Shown: in pieces, positions 11,168 through 22,053 of the stretch
Layout of the letters: each line of letters opens with the position of its first letter
Numbering within the stretch: position 1 is the stretch's first letter
Source: Platanthera guangdongensis
Lineage: Eukaryota; Streptophyta; Magnoliopsida; Asparagales; Orchidaceae
Direction: 5' to 3'
DNA length: 64,000 nt
Assembly: GCA_039583875.1 (NCBI GenBank)
Contig: CM077161.1
Location: forward strand, 61,447,885 to 61,511,884
Translations under genes and position numbers: made by a program
The notes under the pieces: model-generated
The model's database searches: none
What the model was told of the DNA's origin: nothing
The model's input: only the letters and a program-made list of their open reading frames with translations

Positions 11168-11905
11168 ATACTCGAGTGAAGAAATGACTACTCGAGTACT
11201 ATCGAAAACAACTCGAGTAAACTGAAGATAACTACTCGAGTAAATAATTGAAAGTGAAGATCAGCAACTCGAGTACCAAAAAGACTTACTCGAGTGCTTA
11301 AACAGTTACACGAGAGGTGAAGTTGGATTACTCGAGTACAAGAAATACTACTCGAGTAAATGAGAATAAACTACTCGAGAGGTAAATGAACTACTCGAGT
11401 CAGGGACTTGGAATATTTTCTGAAATGGAATTCTGGGCTACTCGAGTAGTGAAACTGAACTACTCGAGTGATTAAGAGCTACTCGAGTATGTAGGCGTAG
11501 TTACTCGAGTAATGGACTAAGAGGAAATTTGAGAGAAGAAAACATAGTTACTCGAGTATAAACCATATACTACTCGAGTAGTAGATGAACTACTCGAGTA
11601 CATGACTTACACTACTCGAGTGAAGAGAAAGAACACGAGACACAGACTTCTGTTACTCGAGAAAGAAGGTATAAACTACTCGAGTATCTATATGGCTACT
11701 CGAGTATTTTACTTAGAAAATATTTGGAGAAGAAATTCTGTAAACTCGAGAATGAGATGGAATCTACTCGAGTAGTTAACTTAGCTACTCGAGAGCTATT
11801 ACTTGACTACTCGAGTTCTAACTTCCTTACTCGAGTATAAAATTTTTTACTCGAGTTTAAACGGAGCAATTCACTCGAGTAGGTATAGATTTACTCGAGT
11901 AAAAT
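11168..11905. repeat. Palindrome array TACTCGAGTA in the 5' LTR
   Basis: The same 29 CTCGAG cores occur at corresponding positions to those in the other LTR. Substitutions between the two LTRs in this block fall mainly in the spacers. Palindromic LTR repeats are a published hallmark of Sireviruses. The unit seen here is built on CTCGAG. Confidence 0.97.
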
Positions 11906-12224
11906 ACTTAGTCAATTCTCTTAATAGAAATCTCTTCTTCTTTGGTGAAACCAGCATCAAATCTTTTTCAATTAGTTCTAGTGCTTGAATATGAAGTGTA
12001 TCCAAATAGAGGCTACACATGAGTCAACACCTTGGATCACACAATGAGGGATTACATTATATGGTCCTGTGTTTGGTAACCCATTGTAGACTGACATTGA
12101 TATACACTTGACATTAGAATCCTGCAAACACATAACTAAAACAAAGCATCAAATACAACTTAATTCATCTTACTTCAAGGGTGACTTCATCAAATCTGGG
12201 TTAATGTGGATACAATACCCAACA

Positions 12225-12914
12225 CCGACCCTCCACTTCTTTTCTCCCGTGGATCCACACTCCGTTTTCCCTAATTTCCTGGATCAACTCAGATCTATGA
12301 ATTTCAGCCCCGATCTATTATTTTCACCTTTCGTTCATCACCCCTCCACCCGGATCCGACCCTATATAGCAGATCCACCTTTCTCCGGCTTGAATCTACT
12401 TGTACGTGACCGGATCTACCTATTTCACGTCTGATCTCACCATTTACCGCCGAGGACAGCCACCACCATCATTTTCACGCCGCTGGTTCCACCTTCGATC
12501 GCCGATCTACACATCCGAATCCTAATTCTTTAGTGTCTCGGTTCAGCCCTCTACTTTGCGAGCGTTTGTAGTATTGTACTATTTGATTCGGCATTTTCAT
12601 TTGTTGATTTATTATATTCTGCTGCGATTCCTGTTTGTAGAACTTTGTTTTGGTGCCATAATAACTTGCAGTAGGAGACATTCGCTGCGCGCTTCGGTTT
12701 GACCCTCAGAGCGGAGGAAAGCTATTATAATATTGCCAAAATAAATATTTGTTTTGCTATTTTAATATCCGTGTGGTGCTGAATTTTTCACCGCTTAAAT
12801 TTATTCGTCAAAATATCAATCATTGCATTGCATGTAGGTTTGGATTGGCGTGTCAACTTAGCACTCTCACCTAGCGTTGTATGTTTTGTGCCCCAGTAGC
12901 CTATCCCTACATCA
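12225..12914 (+). repeat. 3' portion of the relic's 5' LTR
   Basis: It aligns closely with 25136-25820, the other LTR of the same relic, and ends CCCTACATCA as in the related elements. A degenerate primer site, TTTTGCTATCAGAGG (one change from TGGTATCAGAG), follows at 12915. Confidence 0.92.
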
Positions 12915-12948
12915 TTTTGCTATCAGAGGTCATGGTTAGGCCATTTGC

Positions 12949-14269
12949 ATGCTCTGTAGTGCTAGGACATTTAGAGAAAGCATAATAGAGGCTCAAGTCA
13001 TCGACGACCGTCTGACGAGCTCGAATTCGAGCGCTGCTTTTGCTGAATTCCAACGCCTTGTCCTATATCGTTTTGACGCATTAGGTGCCCAGTTCAACGA
13101 TGTGCGTCATGATCTTGCCGAGGTGAATCTTCGCTTAGAGCACTTAGAGAATGCCAGGGAAACCCCGACACAGCGTGACGAGTAACTTGAGGACGACCCT
13201 GATGCTCCTCGACGTCAGGGCCAACGTCCGAGGGATGGCCCGCCTCCAGCAGACCTCCACCTTCGTGATATTCCTCATCGAACCCCAATCCCGTCGGTAA
13301 GGCAAAATCTTGATTTTGCGATAGATCATAGGAAAGTTCCGGTGCGAGATAGACTTCCCCATCAGCGTGATGAGTACCGTATGCCACGTCAGCCTCAACC
13401 TGACCCCAGAGATCGTGTTCCCCCACACGGTCGCTGTGACCATCACCAAGATGAATATTATCCCACGGGTCGGAGAGAGCGTGGTCCCCCACCCGCTCGA
13501 TACGAGTAAGCCCATGATGATTACCCCGAGGATTATCCTGACCCACAGAGAGGAGGCCACCACCATGACATCACTTGTCACATCTGACTCGACGCCCCTT
13601 CGTTCGATGGTCGCCTAAATCCGAAAGCCTTCAACGATTGGCTCTTGGACATAGACCACTACTTCGAGTGGTGTGACATGAGTGACGAGCGTTGTGTTCG
13701 CTTTGCAAAAATGAAGCGGATTGAACATACTAAGGTGTTCTGGATTAACGTCGAGAGAGCGTTGGAGCGAGATGAGTATTACCCCATCGCCGGATGGGAG
13801 GAGATGAAGCAAAGGTTGAGCGAGAAATACCTCCCCGCCTCCTACCAGGACCAGTTATTTGAGCAGTTACAGAACTTACGGCAGGGTTCCCTTACTGTCG
13901 CTGAGTACATGGCTTGCTTCGACGAGCTAGTTGTTAGGAGTGACGTTTCGGAAGAGCCTATCGCCACCGCCTCCAGATTCAAGGCGGGCCTTCGTTCTGA
14001 GATTCAGCGAGAGTTGATTCCACATCGCCTAGAGACTGTCGATCAGATATTTCAGCTCGCTATTGAGTACGAGCAGTACCTCCGATCTTCTAGCACGAGG
14101 CAGTTCACTTCTCGGACTGAGTCATCGACTTTTAGGAAACCCGCTCTGCCCTAGACCACCACAGCTGTACCTTCACGTATCCCCGCGGATGCGAAGGGCA
14201 AAGCCATGACCACTGATGGCCCGCGGTCTGTGGGTATTGTGTGTTATCGATGTTCTGGTCGGGTACACG
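12949..14269 (+). pseudogene. Chromovirus gag, broken in its zinc knuckle
   Basis: The N-terminal part (12949-13185) has a Leu-rich coiled segment, [16 protein letters not shown], and ends in a stop. A Pro/Arg/His-rich linker follows in shifted frames (13190-13610). The capsid-like retrotransposon gag domain is open at 13645-14154: [60 protein letters not shown]. The CCHC knuckle begins CYRCSGR at about 14240 and is interrupted at 14269 by the Tekay insertion. The remainder HVAAQCP is at 24585. Confidence 0.9.
14265..14269. repeat. Target site duplication ACACG (left)
   Basis: It pairs with ACACG at 24584-24588. Both copies lie within the gag zinc-knuckle codons of the interrupted relic. Confidence 0.95.
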
Positions 14270-15639
14270 TGTAACGACTCCATCCGTTCACAGGAATATA
14301 CTAGAAGGTCCGGCCGGGGCCCCACAGGATATATCATAAAACAGGCGGGGAAGTCACATAGTGATAGCAGAATTGCGCATCCTAACTCATTGTATTCTAG
14401 CGGAAGCCTATAACACGAAGCTGAACTCATACACAAGAATGTCTACCAGACATAAGCTCCACATTTATATAAACAGGAAATGTAACAAATACAAAGTCAA
14501 CTGACCTTATAGCCTTACAGGGCTTTATACAACAATGACCTCAAACATTGGCGCACAGGCCGACCACGTAGAATCAAACATAGTATTTTCATTTAGCCTT
14601 CGAGGGCTAGCAGTAGCAGCAGCAACAGCAGAAACTTCAGCCTTTATGCGTCCCGCTTGGCTCTCCAGCACCTGCACAGGGACAACCCACCCAACGGTAG
14701 CAAACAGGCAACGATCAGCATTCAGCTGACCAAATTATAACGACCCCACCCCTTTCCTGGGGCGGTGGTATTTCTTCCCTGCAGACATAACATTTCACAG
14801 GCAGATATGTATATCATACAATGTGCTCTCACGCACATACATTCCATCACAACCGTCAGCCACGCGGCCCGACGATCCGTGCACTCCGGGCACATTCTTG
14901 GTGTACCGACGAACCAGGGTCCCACGACCGTATCAGGGTCGCAACCCAACGATAACTATTGAGCATTTTGCTCCATGACGTGCACCCGGAGACTTTAGTC
15001 TTAATGCACCGGGATTGACCCGTAGCCCCCCATTGTGTCATGGCGCGCAGGCCTAAGACTCTTGCTATGCGCTCCAACAGACCGTACTTTCAGGTCTCAC
15101 ATCGGACGGACATAGCGCAGGTCAGATCATCCACCCCCCGTTGCTCAAGTCGCCTTGCCATCACCGAGTACGACGTACTCGCGGCTACATAAAAGGCGCG
15201 GGTCGGTTTCACCTTGCCTGTTTCCTTCAGGTGAACTCATCAGTTCACTCATAACCAGCCCATTCTCACAAAACTGGCTTCACATTCATCGGTTACCTAG
15301 GAGCCACGCCTCGCGTTAGCGACAGAACTCACTTTCCATCCCTAGGCTTAACCGTACATCACTTGAGGGTATTTTCCTGGACTGCCAAGCCAGTACTTCC
15401 TGCTACTCCCTTCACAGGCACAACCCACCAAACATTCCAAGCATCAAGGGTATTTCCTGGCTTATCACGCCAGTACTTCCTGCTACTGCCCTTCGCAGGT
15501 ACAACCCAACAACACAAGCATTATACGAGTATTTTTCTGGACTACCACTCCAGTACTTCCTGCTACTGCCTTTCATAGGTTTAAACCATCGACTCCTAAA
15601 CTACACATTTATCACGGAGTCTTCTCCGGTGCGTATATG

Positions 15640-15797
15640 CCAAGGTTGTCAGGATCGAGATCCTAGATGAGATTGTTTCGAGGTAGGATCGAATTTGATA
15701 GTAGGGTTGGATCAAGGATCACTTTATAAAATCAGGATCGATTTACAAAATCTGGATCGTAGGATCGTGATCTGGATCGCGATCCTAACAACCTTGG
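15640..15797. mobile_element. 158-bp MITE in the Tekay 3' LTR
   Basis: The other LTR reads straight through this site, so the insertion is clear. Termini are near-perfect inverted repeats: CCAAGGTTGTCAGGATCG on the left, and the complement of the right end differs at one base. Flanks repeat TATATG (15634-15639 and 15798-15803). The interior is rich in GGATC motifs and has no ORF. The superfamily is not assigned; a 6-bp duplication is not diagnostic. Confidence 0.88.
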
Positions 15798-16304
15798 TAT
15801 ATGCAACATCACCAATCCAGACCAATCTGTCCAGATGGGCTTCACACAACATGCGTATTCCGTACTCCTTTTGCGGATCTATATGCCAAATGATTGGGGA
15901 TTCCATTAATCAACCCAAGAGACTCCCATAACACGCCACCCTCTGGTGGGGGAATCATATACACATGCCAAAAAGGAAGCCTTCACATGGCTAGGAAGGA
16001 AAGTCGTTACCCTCGAAGATCGCTTCGGTGCCATGAGCTCCTATCTGGCTGGAAAGAACCGCAACGACTTTTCCTCTGCAACGCTGGGCTCAGATCTCTC
16101 GTCGGAACTCCGCAGCACCACCGGTGGCCAACTCCTCTTCTTCCTCCTTATTCCTCTCTCTAGGATTTTAGAAAGATGAAGGCCAAAGCTCAAATGAGTC
16201 TTTCCAACTCATTTCCCGGCCTTAAGGACACAGGGAGGAAGCTCAGCCATTGGATCACAGCTGAAGTAATGGACAACCACGATTTTGCCACAAAATCATA
16301 TTTT

Positions 16305-16735
16305 TTGCCTGACACGGCCTGTGACATGGCAGTGTCCCAGGACGTGTACCTCAAGCGGTGCTCAACCGACTTATCCAGTCCAGTGACACGCCCATGTGAA
16401 ACGCCCGTGTCACCTGACATGCCTTCAGACACGCCCGTGTCTGTGGCCGTGTACATCAGGCTGTACAAAATCGAGATCAACCCGAGTGGGACACGGCCTG
16501 TGACACGCCCGTGTCCCAGGCCGTGTGCCCATACACGACACTAGACACGCCCCAGCTCCACTTCGTCGAGCTGAAATTCGTCGACCCGCGAGGACAAGCC
16601 CTGTGACACGCCCGTGTCACATGCCGTGTACTCTGCACTCGACAATCGTCGACCGAATTTTGTCGACCACTCGTCGACTGCTCACCCAAGAAGGACACGC
16701 CCTGGGACACGCCCGTGTCCCAGGCCGTGTCACCC
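16305..16735. repeat. ACACGCCCGTGT and GTCGAC palindrome cluster in U3
   Basis: Multiple copies of GACACGCCCGTGTC and of the half motifs GGCCGTGT/ACACGGCC occur within about 430 bp. Several GTCGA/GTCGAC motifs lie near 16560-16680. The same cluster is in the other LTR at 24115-24545, with individual sites drifted. It lies in U3 at the start of the minus-strand LTR. Confidence 0.85.
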
Positions 16736-16769
16736 AATTTTGCCAAATTCTGGGCTTTGGGGTGTTACA

Positions 16770-16785
16770 ACCCGCCTCTACTTAC
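16770..16785 (-). other. Polypurine tract of the Tekay element
   Basis: The minus strand reads AGTAGAGGCGGGT directly before the 3' LTR start TGTAACACC. Confidence 0.82.
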
Positions 16786-16884
16786 AAAAATTTCGTCCCC
16801 GAAATTTGCAGAAAGGAAGGAACTCAAATAGAAGGATTTCATTTCACAAACGTTCATTACAACTCGATATACACTGCATAACAG

Positions 16885-17561
16885 TTACACAAAGAGCTCG
16901 GGAAACTCAGCTCGCATGGTGTGCTCTCGCTCCCATGTGAGTTCTTCACGGCCGCATTTGTCCCACCGGACTTTGACCATCCCGATCGTCTTGTTCCGCA
17001 ACTGTTTCTCGGCACGATCCTCGATCCGAATGGGCCTAACATTCGTCGTTAGCCCATACTCCACCGGCACACGATCATTCTCGATCACTTGAGCTGGATC
17101 CTTCACGACTTTTCGCAGCACCGAGATGTGAAACACATCATGTAATCCACGCAAGTCTGCCGAAAGAGTTAGCCGATATGCAGCCTCCCCAACTCGCTCG
17201 ACCACTTCAAATGGACCCAGATACCGCGGGCTCAACTTTTTCAAACGTCGAATCCGGGACACGCCTTTGAAGGGTTTGATCTTCAAGTATACCCAATCAC
17301 CCACCGCGAATGCCACATTCCGGTGCTTGGCGTTGTAGTATTTCGCTTGACAATCTTGAGCTCTCAGTAGCCTTTCTCGAATAGTGCGTATCGTCGAGTT
17401 CGCTTCATCGACTTCATTACGCCTATACAACTTGGATTCACCTGCTTCTACGCAAGCCAAAGGAGTACGACACTTCCGTCCATACAGAGCTTCATACGGT
17501 GCTATACCGATGCACGCTTAGTAGCTGTTATTGTAGACAAACTCCACCATGTAGAGATAAT
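16885..17561 (-). pseudogene. Tekay integrase C-terminus with chromodomain-like tail
   Basis: An open segment from 17460 to 16885, extended upstream in the same sense to 17561 (AYNNSY-like block and PYEALYGRKC). It carries the integrase C-terminal GPF/GPY block (SPRYLGPFEVVERVGEAAYRL), LHDVFHISVLRK, and then the chromodomain-like end VKVRWDKCGREELTWERE. The aromatic cage residues of a canonical chromodomain are only partly present, as usual in Tekay. The 5' side is separated from the integrase core by the 573-bp foldback, which sits between the residues GKRW and EDYLYM. Confidence 0.88.
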
Positions 17562-17566
17562 CTTCC

Positions 17567-18139
17567 TGATGCAGTGGCCTGGCTCTTATACGGTGGCCCA
17601 CTACCGGCCTGCAGGCCATGCACCCCACCCATGACCGCACCTATTTTCAGTGCGGCGGGGTCTCGAACCCTGGCCCCCTTGATAAAGAGCTTTCCTAACA
17701 GCTCTCATCACCAACTGAGCTGCAACTCAGTTGGTGATGAGAGCTGTTAGGAAAGCTCTTTATCAAGGGGGGCGAGGGTTCGAGACCCCGCCCCAACACC
17801 CCGCCGCACTGAGAATAGGTGCGGTCATGGGTGGGGTGCATGGCCTGCAGGCCGGTAGTGGGCCACCTTTTTTGATGCAGTGGCCTGGCTCTTATACGGT
17901 GGCCCACTACCGGCCTGCAGGCCATGCACCCGACCCATGACCGCACCTATTCTCAGTGCGGCGGGATGTTGGGGCGGGGTCTCGAACCCTCTCCCCCTTG
18001 ATAAAGAGCTTTCCTAACAGCTCTCATCACCAACTGAGCTCAACATCCCGCCGCACTGAGAATAGGTGCGGTCATGGGTGGGGTGCATGGCCTGCAGGCC
18101 GGTAGTGGGCCACCGTATAAGAGCCAGGCCACTGCATCA
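17567..18139. mobile_element. 573-bp foldback of four tRNA/SINE-like units, TSD CTTCC
   Basis: The insertion interrupts the Tekay integrase and is flanked by CTTCC at 17562-17566 and 18140-18144. Its outer arms (about 17567-17660 and 18047-18139) are about 93-bp near-perfect inverted repeats beginning TGATGCAGTGGCC. Inside are three more full or partial units in alternating orientation with centres near 17722, 17873 and 18044. Each full unit contains a tRNA-like head with pol III A- and B-box motifs. TG...CA ends and a 5-bp duplication look like retroviral-type integration, but there are no direct LTRs. I do not know a named family for it. Confidence 0.85.
17722..17873 (+). repeat. SINE-like unit with pol III A/B boxes and T6 tail
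   Basis: This is the + oriented unit of the foldback. An A-box-like AACTCAGTTGGT lies at 17724-17735, a B box GGTTCGAGACC at 17777-17787, a unique body, and TTTTTT at 17868-17873. A D-arm-like GCTC...GAGC is seen best in the copy at 17960-18043. The spacing of A and B boxes (about 53 bp) fits a tRNA-derived promoter. The acceptor and anticodon arms are not tRNA-like enough to be a working tRNA. Confidence 0.7.
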
Positions 18140-18144
18140 CTTCC

Positions 18145-19199
18145 CATCTCTTCCCAAAGTCCAGGGCGCACATCCGGAGCATATCCTACATCGTTCTGTT
18201 GGTCCTTTCAGTTTGACCATCTGTTTGGGGATGAAAGACCGTACTGAATGTCAACTTTGTGCCCAACAGCTGATGAACCAGCCTCCAATCATTCGATGTG
18301 AACCGTCCATCTCGATCACTCACGATGCTTCGAGGAACACCGTGTAGCCGCACAATCTGCTCAACATAAAGCTTTGCCAAACTTTCTACTGAATCGTCCC
18401 GCCTGTTCGGAAGGAAGTGCGCCACTTTCATCAGCCGATTGACAATTACCCAGATGGAATCATTTCCACGCTGAGATCTCGGCAACCCGTGCACGAAATC
18501 CATGAAAATATCGTCGAACTTCCACTCCGGAATCGACAATGAATTCAAGAAACCATCCGGCTTCTGGCATTCCGCCTTCACCGTAGCACAAGTTTGGCAT
18601 TTGACCACATAGTGAGCGATATCTTTTTTCAGTCCTGGCCACCAGAATAGCTTTTTCATGTCTCTGAACATCTTTGTGCTCTCAGGGTGAATTGAGTACT
18701 TCGTATAGTGCGCTTCGTACATCAGCTCTTCCTTCAATTTGCCCAAACTTGGGACGCACAAACGACCTTCTTTTCGCAAAAGCCCATCATCACAAGAGAC
18801 TTTGCCCTCTGGACCATCCTTGGCATAGCGTTGGAGATTCTCATCCAGCTCCGTTGCTCGTCGAACCCTGTCCGCAAGGTCACACTGCACCTCCGTCCAG
18901 TTCAAACATGCATCGACTGTAGCATTCTTGTCAACACAAGAAATCTTTAACGCGTCCAACTCCTGGATTAGACGTTCATCATGCCTCTGCAACTAGCTTG
19001 CTCTTACCGGAGCTCTTCGACTCAAGGCATCAACGACAACATTTCCCTTTCCGGGAGTATAATGAATCACAAAGGTGTAGTCCCCAAGGAACTCCAACCA
19101 CCTTCGTTGTCGCATATTCAACTACTTCTGCTCCAATAAATACTTTAGGCTCTTGTGGTCTGTATAGATTTCCACTTTCACGTCATACAGATAATGTCG
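18145..19199 (-). pseudogene. Tekay RNase H end and integrase
   Basis: It continues the RT frame after in-frame stops near 19199 and 19120. RNase H ends with YTDHKSLKYLL and VVVDALSRR. The integrase has the zinc ligands (AHYTKYSIHPESTKM with two His, CQTCATVK with two Cys) and the DDE core: Asp in DIFMDFVHGLP, Asp in SIVSDRDGRF and Glu in QTERTNRTM. The segment 18992-18186 is open. It stops being readable at the foldback at 18139. Confidence 0.9.
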
Positions 19200-20827
19200 C
19201 TACAACTTTAGTGCAAAGATCACCGCCGCCAACTCTAAGTCGTGGACGGGATAATTTCTCTCGTGCATTTTCAACTGGCGAGAGCCATAAGCAATCACTT
19301 TCCCATTTTGCAGAAAAACGTATCCTAAGCCGCTCCCTGACGCATCACTATAGATTTCAAATCCATCAGTACCACATGACGACGTCAACACAGGCGCCGT
19401 GGTCAACCGACACTTTAGCTCTTCAAAAGCTCGTGCGCACGCCGGCGTCCAAACGAACTTCTGATTCTTTCTCATCAGTGTGGTTAGAGACAAAGCGATC
19501 CGCGAGAAGTTCGCAACAAATCTTCTATAGTAGCCTGCTAGTCCAAGGAAGCTCCTGACTTCAGCCACAGAAGACAACATTGGCCACTCCTGTATGACCC
19601 TTATCTTTGCCGGATCCACTGCTATGCCCTCTCCGCTTATCACATGACCCAGAAAAGCCACTGACGATAGCCAAAACTCGCACTTCGAGAACTTGGCGTA
19701 GAGCTGATTCTTACTCAACGTCTGCAACACCAACCACAAGTGGTTTTCATGATCGGCTTCAGATCGAGAGTAGACCAGAATATCATCAATGAATACTATC
19801 ACAAACAGGTCCAGGTACTCTCGGAACGTTCGGTGCATCAAGTCCATGAACATCGATGGCGCATTGCATAACCCAAACAGCATTACTGTGAACTCATAGT
19901 GCCCGTAACGTGTTCCAAATGCGGTTTTGGGAATGTCACTTTCCCGAATCCTCAACTGGTAGTAACCAGACTTCAAATCCAACTTGGAGTAGACGGTTGA
20001 TCCCACCAGCTGGTCGAACAACTCATCAATCCGTGAGATCGGATACTTATTCTTCTCGGTGAGCTTGTTCAGTTCACGGTTGTCAATACATAACCGCAAA
20101 CCACCGTCTTTCTTTTTCACAAATAGTACAAACGCGCTCCAAGGTGACATGCTTGTGCGAATATAACCCTGCTCCAACAACTCCTGCAGTTGGACTTTCA
20201 GCTCCGCCATTTCCTTTGGCGCAATGCGATATGACGAGCGGGTCACAAGTTTCGCACCTGGCACCAACTCGATCGTGAAGTCAATCTCTCGCTGTGGTGG
20301 TAGCCCAGGGAGATCCTTGAGAAATACATCTGCAAATTCCGATACCACCGGAACATCGCTCACACCGGCCTTAGGCTCAACAGCCTGAATCAGCGTGAAG
20401 TAGCACTCCACGCCCTTCCAAACAGCCTTGAGTACTTGGAGTGCAGACATTAGCGTCCCGCCCACTCCTCGCATCCCCGCGAACTTAGTCTCCTGCTCGG
20501 TATTCTGGCCCAACGTGATCTCTTTGGCATTACAATCAATCAAGGCATGCTGCTCCGCGAGCCAATCCATACCAAAGATCAGGTCGAATTCCGATATCGG
20601 CAATACAGATGCAGTCAAACAGAAATCCCGACTTCCTATTTGGACCGCCACATCGCAAGCTCGATCCGCGAGCATCAAACAACCATTCGACAACACTACC
20701 CTGACGCTATCTGTCTTCGCACGACTAGGTATCCCCAGCCGCGCTATGAACTCTTTAGATAAAAAAGAATGCGAAACACCCGTATCAAATAGTGCTCGCG
20801 CCAGTATGTTCCGAATCATCACAAATC
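19200..20827 (-). pseudogene. Tekay protease and reverse transcriptase
   Basis: An open reading segment. Retroviral-type aspartic protease motif [12 protein letters not shown] is near 20790. The RT domain runs from [17 protein letters not shown] through [33 protein letters not shown] and the catalytic FIDDILVYS to [14 protein letters not shown]. RNase H starts with [15 protein letters not shown] and ends at a stop (KL-stop-RHYL, where Trp is usual). Catalytic residues of PR and RT are intact. At the 5' side the protein only joins gag in frame if the 91-nt segment 20828-20918 is removed. Confidence 0.92.
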
Positions 20828-20918
20828 CTGTGACAATCATGTCACACACACAAGTCGCATACAAATAGGCAATACAAAGCATGCAATAAGCAAAACAATA
20901 CAATAACTTAATTCGTAC
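20828..20918 (-). other. Putative 91-nt spliceosomal intron at the gag-protease junction
   Basis: On the minus strand the sequence is ATCACAG|GTACGAAT ... ATTGTCACAG|GATTTG. It has GT and AG ends, a T-rich interior, and a TAA in the gag frame. Its length is not a multiple of three. Removing it gives VITG joined to [16 protein letters not shown], which has the spacing expected for the gag-protease junction of Tekay elements (from family knowledge). It could instead be a random 91-bp insertion, since TCACAGG is repeated at both ends. Confidence 0.55.
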
Positions 20919-22053
20919 CTGTGATGACGTCACTCTGCTTAATGGCCTCCTGCAGGCCAAGATTGTAGACTCGGGGCTGCGCCTGCGAGACAGAGGACTG
21001 CACGACTGCCTTTCCTTTCTCCGCATACGACGCTCCCGCTTTTTTTTCACTCTTTGGCGGTACCCGACAATCACGGGCTATATGCCCCACCCGTCCACAA
21101 TTAAAACATGTACTAGTCTCCGACTTTGAAGTGGCCCCCGACGTTGCTCCCGATGCAACAGTAAAAGGGGCTTGTCCAGCCGACTTGGACCTCTTGCCCG
21201 ATCTCTTCTTGAAAAATGACTTCGCTGGTCGGGGCACCTTGAATTCCGGCTGTGTCACAGCCAATGCCCGCTTCCCATGCACCCTTTTCATATCCTTTTC
21301 CAGCGCGCACGCAGTGTCGACCAACGCCTGGAATCCTTGGTTCACGGAACTAGAGAGCAGGAACCTCAACTCGTCCCGCAGTTCTTCATAGAACCTATTA
21401 GTCTTCCATTGCTCATCAGCAAAAATAGAACCCGCATACCACCCCAAGCGTGTAAACTCATGCAGTTACGTTTCAACACTGCCTTCTCCTTGCGTCAGCC
21501 TTTGGAATTCGTTCTCCATGGCAATACGCTGTGCCGCCAGGAGGTGCTTTGCCAGGAAGAGGCTGGAGAATTCCTCAATCGACACTTGTGCTAACGGTCG
21601 ACCCGCTAAGTAGTGTAGTTCCATCTCATCCCACCATAAACGAGCCTCTCCTTCCAGCAAGAAGGTGGCTAAGGTGACTTTCTGATATTCCTCCGTTCCA
21701 ATCGCCGTCATAATCCGCTTGACGCGCGATAACCAGTTCTCAGCCTGCGTAGGGGATCCCAGGCCCGTAAACGTAGGTGCGTTAAAACTCATGAACTGCT
21801 TCAACTGCTTCTCAGCTGCTCGAGGATCCACAACCACTACAGGTTCTGGCTTCGCCGTGACCTATTCTGGCCTCAATGCCGGCTGTGCCTGCCCTTGCGC
21901 CTGCACAATCAGCTGTGCTTGAATCATGACAAATAATGCCTCAGCAACAAATCGCATAGTTTCCGCAGAAGGTGGAGGTGTAGGCACCTCAGCTGGTGGC
22001 GTACTTTCATCAGAACGTTGGGGCTCCGATTGCCCCGCACCACTCCGCGTCAC
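20919..22053 (-). pseudogene. Tekay gag
   Basis: One frame with two in-frame stops (near 21860 and 21465): MTRSGAGQSEPQ start at 22053, FMSFNAPTFTG, AENWLSRVKRIM, FLLEGEARLWWDEM, a basic region, and the CCHC knuckle [14 protein letters not shown] near 21100. The frame ends three codons after the putative splice donor. The start is chosen as the first Met downstream of the PBS, about 200 bp away. Confidence 0.9.

Larger units (their letters stand above)
1..12224 (-). mobile_element. Sirevirus-type Ty1/copia retrotransposon, left end outside window
   Basis: A long copia element reads on the minus strand from its 5' LTR (10321-12224) through gag, protease, integrase, RT and RNase H to an extra ORF and the 3' LTR (1-1726, truncated by the window). 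The order IN before RT makes it Ty1/copia. Sirevirus placement rests on the LTR/PBS junction (LTR ends TTTCA, then ATTGGTATCAGAG), a long gag with two CCHC knuckles and a charged coiled-coil stretch, an ORF downstream of pol, and palindromic repeats in the LTRs. The two LTRs are visibly very similar, so insertion is relatively recent, yet the coding part has stops, frameshifts and a changed RT active site. It is inserted in the 5' LTR of a gypsy relic: sequence right of 12224 continues that LTR, and the uninterrupted version is at 25131 onward. Confidence 0.93.
10321..12224 (-). repeat. 5' LTR of the Sirevirus (1904 bp)
   Basis: The complete LTR begins TGTTGGG (minus strand, at 12224) and ends CACTTTCA at 10321. 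It is followed by a 2-nt spacer and the primer binding site. It contains a TATA-like motif at 11039-11047 and 29 CTCGAG palindromes between about 11168 and 11905. The base right of 12224 starts CCGAC, likely one copy of the 5-bp target duplication. The partner copy is outside the window. Confidence 0.95.
12225..14269 (+). mobile_element. Chromovirus relic, left part (5' LTR end, PBS, gag)
   Basis: This is the sense-strand copy of the same family as the element at 40359-48150. It holds the LTR tail (12225-12914), a primer site, and gag up to the zinc knuckle. It is cut on the left by the Sirevirus and on the right by the Tekay element. It resumes at 24584. Removing the Tekay insertion and one ACACG rejoins the knuckle codons. 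Confidence 0.92.
14270..16769 (-). repeat. 3' LTR of the Tekay element (2500 bp)
   Basis: It aligns end to end with 22272-24583. It is longer by a 158-bp MITE (15640-15797) and about 45 bp near 15185-15215 that the other LTR lacks. A TATA-like TATATAAAT (minus) is at 14463-14471. The U3 part near the right end holds a palindrome cluster. Confidence 0.95.

Noticed and set aside
17695..17800. An intact tRNA gene in the foldback
   Set aside because: A and B boxes and a D-arm-like stem are present, but acceptor, anticodon and T arms do not pair properly. It is better called tRNA-derived.
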